6,616 nucleotides of DNA from Deltaproteobacteria bacterium (lineage in GTDB: Bacteria > Myxococcota_A > UBA9160 > SMWR01). Shown here one piece after another: positions 1-5,662 of the stretch. Location: positions 1 through 6,616 of the forward strand of contig JAFDAW010000157.1 of assembly GCA_019313605.1 (NCBI GenBank), given 5' to 3'. Position 1 is the stretch's first letter; every line of letters begins with the position of its first letter. The notes under the pieces are model-generated. The model did not search any database, had not been told where the DNA came from, and worked only from the letters and a program-made list of their open reading frames with translations. A program made the position numbers and the translations under genes.

Positions 1-700
1 TGGGATCGGCGCTGCTGTCGATGATCACCTGCGGCCCGGCCGCGATCAACCATTCTAGGGAAACCCGGGGATAACCCTCTGTATATTCCGCAGCCATGTT
101 GTCGAGACCGGCCGCATCGAGCATCGCGTTCAGATAGCTCTCGCCGCCCACCACGTAGAGAGGGTCGCGTTGGACGATCAGCACCACTGAGCGCCGGGGT
201 TGAAGCGAGGACTCCCGCGCGACGTCGATCCAGGTACTGCGAATCGCCGCGACCCGCTCGCGTGCTGCCTCGGAACGGCCGATCCGATCTCCAAGTGCTT
301 GCATCGACGCCAGCAGCTGCTCGAAGGTGATGCTCGCCAGCTCCAGCACCTCGACTCCGAGTTCCCGCAAGCGCGTGCGAAAATCGCGCTGCTGCACACT
401 GGGCACGACGACCACGAGATCCGGCTCGAGGGCCACCACCGCTTCCAGGCTCGGATTAAAGAGCCCTCCGACGCGGGGCAGCGCGGCGACCGCCGGTTCG
501 TGGTCCGCCGAATACTCATCGATCCCGACGAGCATCTGCTGCGCGTCGAGTGAGATCAACATCCGCGTGAGAGACGGGTTCATCGAAACGACCCGGAGGC
601 TCTGGGCCACGGGCGCCGGCGGATCGCTTCCGGCGGACACTCCGGCCCAGCACGCGGCCATCAGCGCGGCCCCCAGCAGTAGCCTGACGGAATCACTCAT
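1..700 (-). CDS. BtuF-like periplasmic metal-chelate/cobalamin-binding protein, C-terminus off window
   Basis: Reading from the ATG at 700 down to the left edge gives 233 residues with no stop, so the C-terminal part is missing. Residues 1-23 form a signal peptide: Arg6, then a hydrophobic run. It could be cut after VSA (23) by signal peptidase I, or be a lipoprotein at Cys17, where MAAC is an imperfect lipobox. From residue 36 the sequence RVVSMNPSLTRML, then PRVGGLFNPSLEAVVALEPDLVVV (75-98 region), is the typical N-terminal lobe of the Peripla_BP_2/BtuF fold. A long linking helix follows at about 127-165, then a second lobe beginning SVVLIV (171-176). The family delivers cobalamin, haem or ferric siderophores to an inner-membrane ABC importer. 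The FNPSLEAVVAL stretch favours a cobalamin-type member, but the substrate cannot be fixed. Permease and ATPase genes would be expected beyond position 1. The start lacks a good Shine-Dalgarno, and TATCAA lies 7 nt upstream of the ATG. Confidence 0.88.
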   Translation of the reverse strand, partial: MSDSVRLLLGAALMAACWAGVSAGSDPPAPVAQSLRVVSMNPSLTRMLISLDAQQMLVGIDEYSADHEPAVAALPRVGGLFNPSLEAVVALEPDLVVVVPSVQQRDFRTRLRELGVEVLELASITFEQLLASMQALGDRIGRSEAARERVAAIRSTWIDVARESSLQPRRSVVLIVQRDPLYVVGGESYLNAMLDAAGLDNMAAEYTEGYPRVSLEWLIAAGPQVIIDSSADP

Positions 701-756
701 CCGGCAATTGATATTTCGCCCGGGGCCCGAGCGCCAGGGCGATCTTTGGCCGCAAT

Positions 757-785
757 GGGGGCCGGCGGCAGCACCGCCGACCCCC
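757..785 (-). terminator. strong GC hairpin just after the ComEA-type gene, possible terminator without U-tract
   Basis: The arms at 757-768 and 774-785 pair over 12 bp with a 5-nt loop (769-773). On the minus strand the one imperfect pair is a G-U wobble; on the plus strand it is a C-A mismatch. The structure is therefore better formed in the leftward transcript. It begins 5 nt after the ComEA-type stop codon and ends 56 nt before the BtuF-like start. No run of U follows, so it is not a classical intrinsic terminator. It could be a tract-less terminator, an mRNA 3'-end stabiliser, or an attenuator in front of the next gene. Confidence 0.45.
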
Positions 786-790
786 GAACT

Positions 791-1120
791 TCATTTGAGC
801 TGAGCGGTCGTCTTGCCTTCGGTGCTGACGAAGGGCCGCAGGCGCTCTAGAGCGACCTCTCCGATCCCCTTCACTTCCGTCAGCTCGTCTACAGACTTGA
901 AGCCGCCACGCTGCTTGCGGATCGCGACGACTGCGTTTGCACGAGACTCGCCGATCCCCGGAAGCAATTCGAGTTGCTCGGGTGTTGCGGTGTTGATGTT
1001 GACGGTCCCGACCAGTCGCGGCGAGGCGTTCTCGGCGAGACTCGATCCGGCCAAAACGAGGCCGAATGCCGTCAGCAGGGCAAGCGAGAGCACTCGCCCG
1101 TATTGCGTATTGCAGATCAT
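791..1120 (-). CDS. secreted ComEA-family helix-hairpin-helix DNA-binding protein
   Basis: This small exported protein has 109 residues. Residues 8-29 are a hydrophobic signal sequence ending SLA, with predicted cleavage before Glu30. After a short linker comes the ComEA domain signature GTVNINTATPEQLELLPGIG (38-57). Two helix-hairpin-helix motifs follow, at LPGIGESRA (53-61) and VKGIGEVAL (83-91), with the conserved GGFKSVDEL between them. The domain binds double-stranded DNA without sequence preference. In naturally transformable bacteria, periplasmic ComEA pulls incoming DNA through the outer membrane. Many bacteria carry similar short proteins of unproven role, so competence is inference. 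A Shine-Dalgarno GGGAG at 1132-1128 lies 7 nt before the ATG and supports this start. It sits 72 nt downstream of the polyprenyl synthase gene on the same strand. Confidence 0.9.
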   Translation of the reverse strand: MICNTQYGRVLSLALLTAFGLVLAGSSLAENASPRLVGTVNINTATPEQLELLPGIGESRANAVVAIRKQRGGFKSVDELTEVKGIGEVALERLRPFVSTEGKTTAQLK

Positions 1121-1158
1121 GGTGATTCTCCCGGGACCAACGGGATGAGAAGTTGCGA

Positions 1159-1178
1159 GGCCGACAAGACGCTCGGCC
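1159..1178 (-). other. small inverted repeat downstream of the polyprenyl synthase gene
   Basis: A perfect 6 bp inverted repeat (GGCCGA at 1159-1164 and TCGGCC at 1173-1178) encloses an 8-nt loop. It lies 14 nt after the stop codon of the polyprenyl synthase gene, in the 72-bp gap before the ComEA-type gene. The leftward transcript after the stem is pyrimidine-rich but has no U-run, so it is at best a weak terminator. Confidence 0.25.
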
Positions 1179-1192
1179 GGTCAATCGATCGC

Positions 1193-2239
1193 TCAGCGGT
1201 CTCGGGTTACCGCAAATTGAGCCGCCGCGGTCAGATCGACCTTCGCCTCCGATTCGGGAAACGGGGCGATCGACTCGATGGCGCGCTCGGCGTGCTCCTG
1301 GGCGCGGCGCACGGTGTCTTCGACACCGCGATAACGCGTGATCAGCTCGAGAACCGGCGAGAGATCGAGCGATTCAGGCTCGGCGGGTATTTCGACGCCG
1401 GGGTCCGACATTCGAGACGCACTCTTGATCAAGACCGCGACTCCCTCGCGCTCGGCAGATGTGCAGCGCTTGAGCGCGAGCAACAGCGGCAGGGTCACCT
1501 TGCCTTCACGGATATCCATGTTGGGGATCTTGCCCAATTCTTCTTCGCCGGCCTCGTAGTCGAGCGCGTCATCGCGCAACTGGAACGCCAGGCCGAGCTC
1601 TCGACCGAAGTCCGAGAGGCGTCGCCGCTCGGCTCGAGTGACACCGCCGAGGATCGCCCCGCATTCGGTGGAAGTCGACAAGAGCATCGCGCTCTTGCGC
1701 TCGATGACCTTGAAATAATGAGACTCGGTGACCGTCGGGTCGTAACTTCTTTCGAGTTGGAGAATCTCTCCCTCGGCCAGGCTGCGAATTGCATTCGCGA
1801 AGATCAAGAGGATGTCCTGGTCTCCGTCTTCGACGATCATCGTGCAGGCGCGCGAGTAGAGGAAGTCTCCCGCGAGAATCGCGCGGCGGTTGCCCCACAA
1901 CGCATTTGCGGACGGCCTGCCGCGTCGCAGTTCCGAAAAATCGACCACGTCATCGTGCAGCAGTGTCGCGGTGTGGAGCAATTCGATCGCAGCCCCTACC
2001 TGTACTCGGCGAGAGCCCGTGTAGCCGCAAAGCTGCGCGGTCAACATCACCAGTGCGGGGCGCATTCGCTTGCCGCCGGATTCGAGCAGGTGGTCGCCGA
2101 GCAGACCGACCAGTGGGGCGTCCGAGCTGAACTGATCGCGCATCGCGCGCTCGACGAGTTCGAGGCTGACGGCATTGCGCTCAAGAGCCTCGGAGAAGGC
2201 TCTCTCGGTCGAAATCAACACCTTGGGGGGCTGCGTCAT
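1193..2239 (-). CDS. ispB: long-chain all-trans polyprenyl diphosphate synthase (octaprenyl-type)
   Basis: This cytosolic enzyme extends farnesyl-type diphosphate with isopentenyl diphosphate units to make the side chain of ubiquinone or menaquinone. The 348 residues match the usual length of the family. In order: GGKRMRP (55-61, isopentenyl diphosphate binding), the first aspartate-rich motif DDVVD (96-100), GDFLYSRA (124-131), GEILQL (157-162), the second aspartate-rich motif DDALD (223-227) and EGKVTLP (245-251). The residues before the first motif read HTATLLHDD. They are small at the positions that set chain length, as in octaprenyl synthase IspB and unlike short-chain farnesyl or geranylgeranyl synthases. 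The exact product length (C35-C50) cannot be read, so the symbol is by similarity. The gene starts 74 nt after radA on the same strand. It lacks a well-placed Shine-Dalgarno, and an inverted repeat sits just upstream. Confidence 0.93.
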   Translation of the reverse strand: MTQPPKVLISTERAFSEALERNAVSLELVERAMRDQFSSDAPLVGLLGDHLLESGGKRMRPALVMLTAQLCGYTGSRRVQVGAAIELLHTATLLHDDVVDFSELRRGRPSANALWGNRRAILAGDFLYSRACTMIVEDGDQDILLIFANAIRSLAEGEILQLERSYDPTVTESHYFKVIERKSAMLLSTSTECGAILGGVTRAERRRLSDFGRELGLAFQLRDDALDYEAGEEELGKIPNMDIREGKVTLPLLLALKRCTSAEREGVAVLIKSASRMSDPGVEIPAEPESLDLSPVLELITRYRGVEDTVRRAQEHAERAIESIAPFPESEAKVDLTAAAQFAVTRDR

Positions 2240-2240
2240 C

Positions 2241-2276
2241 GCGGCGCAGGCTAGCCATCCTGCCTGCGCCTGTCAA
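2241..2276 (-). promoter_or_regulatory. putative promoter with embedded inverted repeat upstream of the polyprenyl synthase gene
   Basis: On the minus strand a perfect consensus -35 TTGACA (2276-2271) is followed, after 17 nt, by TAGCCT (2253-2248). This is only a 3/6 match to TATAAT but keeps its first two bases and its last. A perfect 9 bp inverted repeat (2243-2251 and 2262-2270, loop 2252-2261) fills the spacer and covers the -10. It ends 3 nt before the ATG at 2239. The gap around 2271-2313 is visibly more A/T-rich than its surroundings. The element could be an operator overlapping a promoter or a hairpin in the mRNA leader. If the -10 is real, transcription would begin almost at the start codon. 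Confidence 0.35.
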
Positions 2277-2313
2277 AGATTGCCAAACCGAAAAGCGATG
2301 CAAAACCAAGTGT

Positions 2314-3708
2314 TTAACAATCGTTCTCGGAGGTGTGAACGCCGATTGACGCACGCAGCCAGCGGACCGCGGCGGCCACGTTGGCTACGGGGATGAGTTC
2401 GGCGCCCTCGGGCCGCGCAACCTCTACACCCGCGGGCAGAATCACGCGCCTAAATCCGAGACGCACCGCCTCTCGCAACCGCAAATCGATGCGACCGACC
2501 CGCCTCACCTCGCCCCCGAGGCCGATTTCGCCGAACGCCGCGACATCGGCGGGAAGCGGGGCGTCGAGCCGGCTCGATGCCAGCGCCAGCGCGAGAGCGA
2601 GGTCTGCGCCAGGTTCGGATACCCGCAAACCGCCGGTCACATTCACGTAGACATCGCGCGATAGGAAATCGACGTCCGTGTGGCGGTCGAGGGCTGCGAG
2701 CAGCAGGGCGAGCCGGCCGTCGTCCAGGCCAACGGTCGTGCGGCGCGCAGTCCCATAACCCGCGGGAGCGACTAACGCCTGAAGTTCGACGAGCATCGGC
2801 CGACTGCCCTCCACGAGCGGTGCAATGCACGAGCCGGGCGCGCCCGCTCGGCGCTCGGCGAGAAACAGCTCGCTCGGGTTTTCGACATCTTCGAGACCGC
2901 GCTCGGTCATCGTGAAGACACCGACCTCCTGGGTGGAGCCGAATCGATTCTTGCTCGCGCGAAGCAGTCGAAAGATCTGACCGCGGTCGCCCTCGAAGGC
3001 GAGCACGACATCGACCAGGTGTTCGAGTACCCGCGGTCCCGCGATCGCCCCCTCCTTGGTGACGTGCCCAACCAGGATCAGAACTGTGTTGCGAGACTTG
3101 GCGATCGCGGTGAGTTCTGCCGCGCACTCGCGCACCTGCGCGACCGATCCGGGTGCCGACTCGACCCGGTCCGTGCGCAGCGTCTGGATCGAATCGACCA
3201 CGACGACCGACGGCGCTCGGTCTGACCAGATCGCCGCGATCGACTCGGCACGGGTCTCGGCGAAAACCAACAGGTCTTTCGGAACAGCGGAGAGACGCTC
3301 GGCGCGCAAGCGCAATTGTTCGGGGCTCTCCTCGCCGGTTACGTAGAGAACCGCAGCCTGCGATCCCAATCCAGCGGCGAGCTGTAGCGCGAGTGTCGAT
3401 TTACCGACGCCCGGTTCGCCCGCGAGCAACACGACAGAACCGGGCACGAGCCCGCCGCCGAGGACCCGGTCGAATTCGACGATGTTCGTCGTGAGACGCG
3501 GTGCGCTCTCGGTGTTGATTTCCCCCAGCAACATCGGCTTGACGGATTTGATGTTAGGGTTTTGCCCGAGTCGCCCCGATTCGGCGGGTCCACCAATCGT
3601 TTCTTCGACGAGCGTCGACCAACCACCGCACGACGGACAGCGGCCAACCCAGCGTGGTTGTTGGCCACCACATTCAGTGCAGCAAAAAACTGTCCGTGAG
3701 CGCGCCAT
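2314..3708 (-). CDS. radA: DNA repair/recombination protein RadA (Sms)
   Basis: RadA is a RecA-like hexameric ATPase/helicase that drives branch migration in homologous recombination and repair. In Streptococcus pneumoniae it also extends D-loops during transformation. The 464 residues fit the family (about 460). An N-terminal C4 zinc finger uses Cys10, Cys13, Cys24 and Cys27. Walker A is GEPGVGKST (97-105), and Walker B ends at Asp172 in VVVVDSIQT. The RadA-specific KNRFG motif is at 253-257. From about residue 350 lies a Lon-protease-like domain (DVYVNVTGG, then GEIGLGGEVRR at 393-403). The frame stays open upstream to 3984, but the conserved family N-terminus begins at MARSRTVFC, so 3708 is the start. 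No Shine-Dalgarno is visible; TACAAT lies 6 nt before the ATG. The gene is divergent from the PilZ gene and leads a same-strand row of four. Confidence 0.96.
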   Translation of the reverse strand: MARSRTVFCCTECGGQQPRWVGRCPSCGGWSTLVEETIGGPAESGRLGQNPNIKSVKPMLLGEINTESAPRLTTNIVEFDRVLGGGLVPGSVVLLAGEPGVGKSTLALQLAAGLGSQAAVLYVTGEESPEQLRLRAERLSAVPKDLLVFAETRAESIAAIWSDRAPSVVVVDSIQTLRTDRVESAPGSVAQVRECAAELTAIAKSRNTVLILVGHVTKEGAIAGPRVLEHLVDVVLAFEGDRGQIFRLLRASKNRFGSTQEVGVFTMTERGLEDVENPSELFLAERRAGAPGSCIAPLVEGSRPMLVELQALVAPAGYGTARRTTVGLDDGRLALLLAALDRHTDVDFLSRDVYVNVTGGLRVSEPGADLALALALASSRLDAPLPADVAAFGEIGLGGEVRRVGRIDLRLREAVRLGFRRVILPAGVEVARPEGAELIPVANVAAAVRWLRASIGVHTSENDC

Positions 3709-3714
3709 CTCGAC

Positions 3715-3720
3715 ATTGTA
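3715..3720 (-). promoter_or_regulatory. candidate -10 element of radA (TACAAT)
   Basis: TACAAT matches the sigma-70 -10 consensus at 5 of 6 positions and lies only 6 nt upstream of the radA start codon. A transcript from it would begin at or next to the ATG and be leaderless, which agrees with the lack of a Shine-Dalgarno. No good -35 hexamer is found at 16-18 nt. TTGTCC at 3747-3742 is 21 nt away, too far for an ordinary promoter. Confidence 0.3.
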
Positions 3721-3749
3721 CCGATCTGATGGTGTCGAACTGGACAAGT

Positions 3750-3759
3750 TTTTCGAAAA
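3750..3759. promoter_or_regulatory. AT-rich palindrome in the radA/PilZ divergent region
   Basis: TTTTCGAAAA is a perfect 10 bp palindrome in the 126-bp gap between the divergent radA and PilZ genes. It is the most A/T-rich spot in that gap. Its place fits a regulator binding site serving either gene, but no known operator consensus is recognised. Confidence 0.25.
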
Positions 3760-3761
3760 TC

Positions 3762-3811
3762 CTCCGACTGCAGATCCGTTCCGCGATAGACTCCGATACA
3801 GCGCCGTTCCG
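3762..3811 (+). repeat. tandem imperfect direct repeat upstream of the PilZ gene
   Basis: Two copies of about 22 bp, at 3762-3783 and 3791-3811, both begin CTCCGA and end CCGTTCCG. The centre is imperfectly matched and one base shorter in the second copy. The period is 28-29 bp, just under three helical turns. The second copy ends 10 nt before the PilZ Shine-Dalgarno. It may be a paired activator site or part of the mRNA leader. Confidence 0.3.
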
Positions 3812-3821
3812 AAACTGCGAT

Positions 3822-3826
3822 GGAGG
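3822..3826 (+). promoter_or_regulatory. Shine-Dalgarno GGAGG that fixes the PilZ gene start
   Basis: GGAGG lies 8 nt before the ATG at 3835 and overlaps the alternative in-frame ATG at 3820. That ATG would leave the ribosome site inside the coding sequence and has no site of its own. The spacing therefore selects 3835 as the start. Confidence 0.7.
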
Positions 3827-3834
3827 ATGGGCGA

Positions 3835-4344
3835 ATGTCCGACATGCCTGGCCTCTTGCGAGCCTTTCTCGCGCTGGATAAACGGCGAAAAGAAGCCGGC
3901 CTTTCGCCGGCCGATATGTCGCGCTGGTCGGATCTCAAGAGCGCACTGAACCGCCACTTCGAGCCGGGCGTGAAAGAGAAGCACGCCAAGAACCGCGAAA
4001 CCGTGCGCGTTCCACTCGACCTCAACGTCAATTTCGAATCGCGTGGCGAGGTCCGTAAGTGCCTGATGAAGAACCTGTCGGCCGGGGGCATCTTCGTCGC
4101 CACCGAGTCACCCCTTCCGATCGGCACGCCCTTCAACGTGCGAATTCGGATCGAGCGAACCGGAGAGGAAATCGAGCTCCCGGGTGAGGTCGTCACGGTG
4201 GGCGTGAGCGCCAACCTGTCGGAAGAGCAGCACGGGATGGGGATCCGCTTCGCTCACCTCACCGAAGCCCAGGCCCAGCGGGTAACGGAGTTCTCGGAAG
4301 AGGCCATGAAGAAGGCGATCGAACCCTCCTCTAAGGAGTCGTAA
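3835..4344 (+). CDS. PilZ-domain protein, predicted c-di-GMP effector
   Basis: This soluble protein has 169 residues, with no signal peptide or membrane segment. Residues 1-50 are a charged helical N-terminal extension of unknown role. The PilZ domain follows. The RxxxR motif is RETVR (54-58), and NLSAGG (80-85) supplies the (D/N)xSxxG motif; together these are the known c-di-GMP contacts. Beta-strand stretches such as FNVRIRI (100-106) and GMGIRFAHLT (134-143) complete the barrel. The tail (144-169) is helical and charged. All c-di-GMP binding residues are present, so binding is likely. The output (motility, surface polysaccharide or gene regulation) cannot be inferred, since no partner domain is attached. 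Its arrangement resembles the single-domain PilZ paralogues that are abundant in myxobacteria and Geobacter. It is transcribed divergently from radA and lies 106 bp before bioB. Confidence 0.9.
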   Translation: MSDMPGLLRAFLALDKRRKEAGLSPADMSRWSDLKSALNRHFEPGVKEKHAKNRETVRVPLDLNVNFESRGEVRKCLMKNLSAGGIFVATESPLPIGTPFNVRIRIERTGEEIELPGEVVTVGVSANLSEEQHGMGIRFAHLTEAQAQRVTEFSEEAMKKAIEPSSKES

Positions 4345-4363
4345 ACCCGCACTTCTGATCTGG

Positions 4364-4369
4364 TTGACA
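4364..4369 (+). promoter_or_regulatory. consensus -35 hexamer TTGACA before bioB
   Basis: TTGACA lies 19 nt after the PilZ stop and 81 nt before the bioB Shine-Dalgarno core. No good -10 is found at 16-18 nt; TTCTCT is the best offered. It is therefore only a hint of a separate bioB promoter. The same bases could be misread as a TTG start that extends bioB by 29 codons. Confidence 0.25.
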
Positions 4370-4450
4370 GCTCCGGGTGATCCTGCTTCTCTGCTCGTGC
4401 GGCCGGGCCAACCCAAAGTGCGCCGCAGGCCCATTTTCTCCGGAGAATCC

Positions 4451-5521
4451 ATGTTCGAACGCATTACCCGCCTCGCCGAGCAGGCCCTACGCGACGAACC
4501 GCCCAGCCAGGACGACGCCCTCTGGATCCTGGATGGCGAAGACGTCGAATTGCTTCCGCTCCTCCACGCCGCCTATCTGCCCCGCGAGCGTCACTTCGGC
4601 CGGAAGGTGATGGTTCAGATCCTGAACAACATCCAAAACGGGCTCTGCCCGGAAGACTGCGGGTACTGCTCGCAATCCAGCGATTCCGATGCGGCGATCC
4701 GCAAATACCCGATCAAGAGCGACGAGGAAATCTTCGCGGGGGCCGAACACGCCGCGAGAGCGGGCGCGAGTCGCTACTGCATGGTGCTCTCGGGCCGCGG
4801 CCCAACGCTCGAACGCACCCGCAAACTCGCATCCCTGATCCGTGGGCTGAAGGATCGCTATCCGATCGAAATCTGCCTGTCGGCCGGATTGGTCGACGAC
4901 ACGCGCGCAGAAATTCTCGCGGAGGCCGGACTCGATCGACTGAATCACAATCTCAATACCAGCGAGAGTCACTACGGCAAAGTGTGTAGCACCCACACCT
5001 ACTCGGATCGGGTGCGCACGCTGGAAGCGGCCCACAAAAGCGGGATCGAAACCTGCAGCGGATTCATCCTCGGGATGGGCGAGTCGAGCAGCGACATCGT
5101 CGAGTTGGCGTTCCGCCTGCGCGAACTCGAAGTTCCGTCGATACCGGTGAACTTCCTGATCCCGATCGAAGGCAACCCGCTGCAAGCCGACGACAGCCTC
5201 ACGCCGGAGCGCTGCCTGCGAACGCTCGCATTGGTGCGCTTCGTCAACCCGCGTGCAGAAATCCGCGCCGCGGGCGGACGCGAGGGACACCTGCGCTCCC
5301 TCGAACCGCTCGCCCTGTATCCCGCGAACTCTCTGTTCGTCGAGGGCTACCTCACCACCCGCGGAGACGCGGTTGCAGACACCTACCGGATGATTCGCGA
5401 TGCCGGATTCGAAATCGAGGGAAACCCCTTGTACGAAGCAGGTGCCGAGCCCTCGGACGCTTTCCACCTGGCGGGCGGCGACGGCGAAATCCTCAAGCCC
5501 GAGATCGCGCGTCAGAGCTGA
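4451..5521 (+). CDS. bioB: biotin synthase BioB
   Basis: This radical-SAM enzyme inserts sulfur into dethiobiotin, the last step of biotin synthesis. It has 356 residues. The SAM-binding [4Fe-4S] cluster motif CPEDCGYC supplies Cys66, Cys70 and Cys73 within the family signature NNIQNGLCPEDCGYC. The [2Fe-2S] cluster (sulfur donor) ligands fit Cys110 (RYCMVLSGRGP), Cys142 (ICLSAGL) and Cys202 (ETCSGFILGMGES), with an arginine in IRAAGGRE (271-278). NHNLNTS (165-171) and VNFLIPIEGNPL (233-244) are further BioB landmarks. GGAG at 4442-4445 sits 5 nt before the ATG and fixes the start; the 29-codon upstream extension from a TTG has no family similarity. The last 30 residues are an unconserved tail. 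No other biotin gene is in the window, so the pathway is scattered or lies elsewhere. Expression may be shared with the PilZ gene or come from its own weak promoter. Confidence 0.97.
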   Translation: MFERITRLAEQALRDEPPSQDDALWILDGEDVELLPLLHAAYLPRERHFGRKVMVQILNNIQNGLCPEDCGYCSQSSDSDAAIRKYPIKSDEEIFAGAEHAARAGASRYCMVLSGRGPTLERTRKLASLIRGLKDRYPIEICLSAGLVDDTRAEILAEAGLDRLNHNLNTSESHYGKVCSTHTYSDRVRTLEAAHKSGIETCSGFILGMGESSSDIVELAFRLRELEVPSIPVNFLIPIEGNPLQADDSLTPERCLRTLALVRFVNPRAEIRAAGGREGHLRSLEPLALYPANSLFVEGYLTTRGDAVADTYRMIRDAGFEIEGNPLYEAGAEPSDAFHLAGGDGEILKPEIARQS

Positions 5522-5545
5522 TCGGCGCGCGCCATCCATGCACTC

Positions 5546-5558
5546 GCGGGGAACCCGC
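5546..5558 (+). other. short perfect hairpin after bioB
   Basis: GCGGG, a GAA loop and CCCGC form a 5 bp stem 24 nt after the bioB stop. No U-run follows, so a terminator role is weak. The remainder of the 141-bp gap to 5662 shows no other convincing signal except the ribosome site GGAGAGG at 5644-5650. Confidence 0.2.
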
Positions 5559-5662
5559 CCAGCTGGCCGACCCGCTGTGCGCAGCCGCGGCGGTGTATTA
5601 ACCTGCCCTAGCTGACGGTGCAGCTTGGATCTCCGATTACCTTGGAGAGGTAGGCGCGGAAC

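Noticed and set aside
178..803. Overlapping open frames on both strands across the BtuF-like gene
   Set aside because: The minus-strand reading from 700 gives a complete BtuF-type N-terminal lobe with signal peptide. The others are shadows, and the real gene is easy to miss because it has no stop inside the window.
974..2254. Plus-strand open frame of 426 codons opposite the polyprenyl synthase and ComEA-type genes
   Set aside because: It is antisense to two clear genes, its protein is Arg/Glu-rich with no recognisable domain, and long shadow frames are expected in GC-rich coding DNA.
2181..2258. 25-residue minus-strand open frame overlapping the polyprenyl synthase start, as a leader peptide
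   Set aside because: Its ATG lies in the loop of the inverted repeat and has no ribosome site, and most of the frame lies inside the polyprenyl synthase coding region. Nothing but position supports it.
3820..3834. Earlier ATG for the PilZ gene
   Set aside because: The only Shine-Dalgarno (3822-3826) overlaps this ATG and is correctly spaced for the ATG at 3835.
3709..3984. Upstream extension of radA in the same frame
   Set aside because: The extra residues have no RadA similarity, and the zinc-finger N-terminus begins at 3708. The extension would also run across the PilZ gene start.
4364..4450. TTG start adding 29 residues to BioB
   Set aside because: No ribosome site precedes it and the added residues are not BioB-like. 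The ATG at 4451 has GGAG at a proper distance, and the TTG is part of a possible -35 hexamer.
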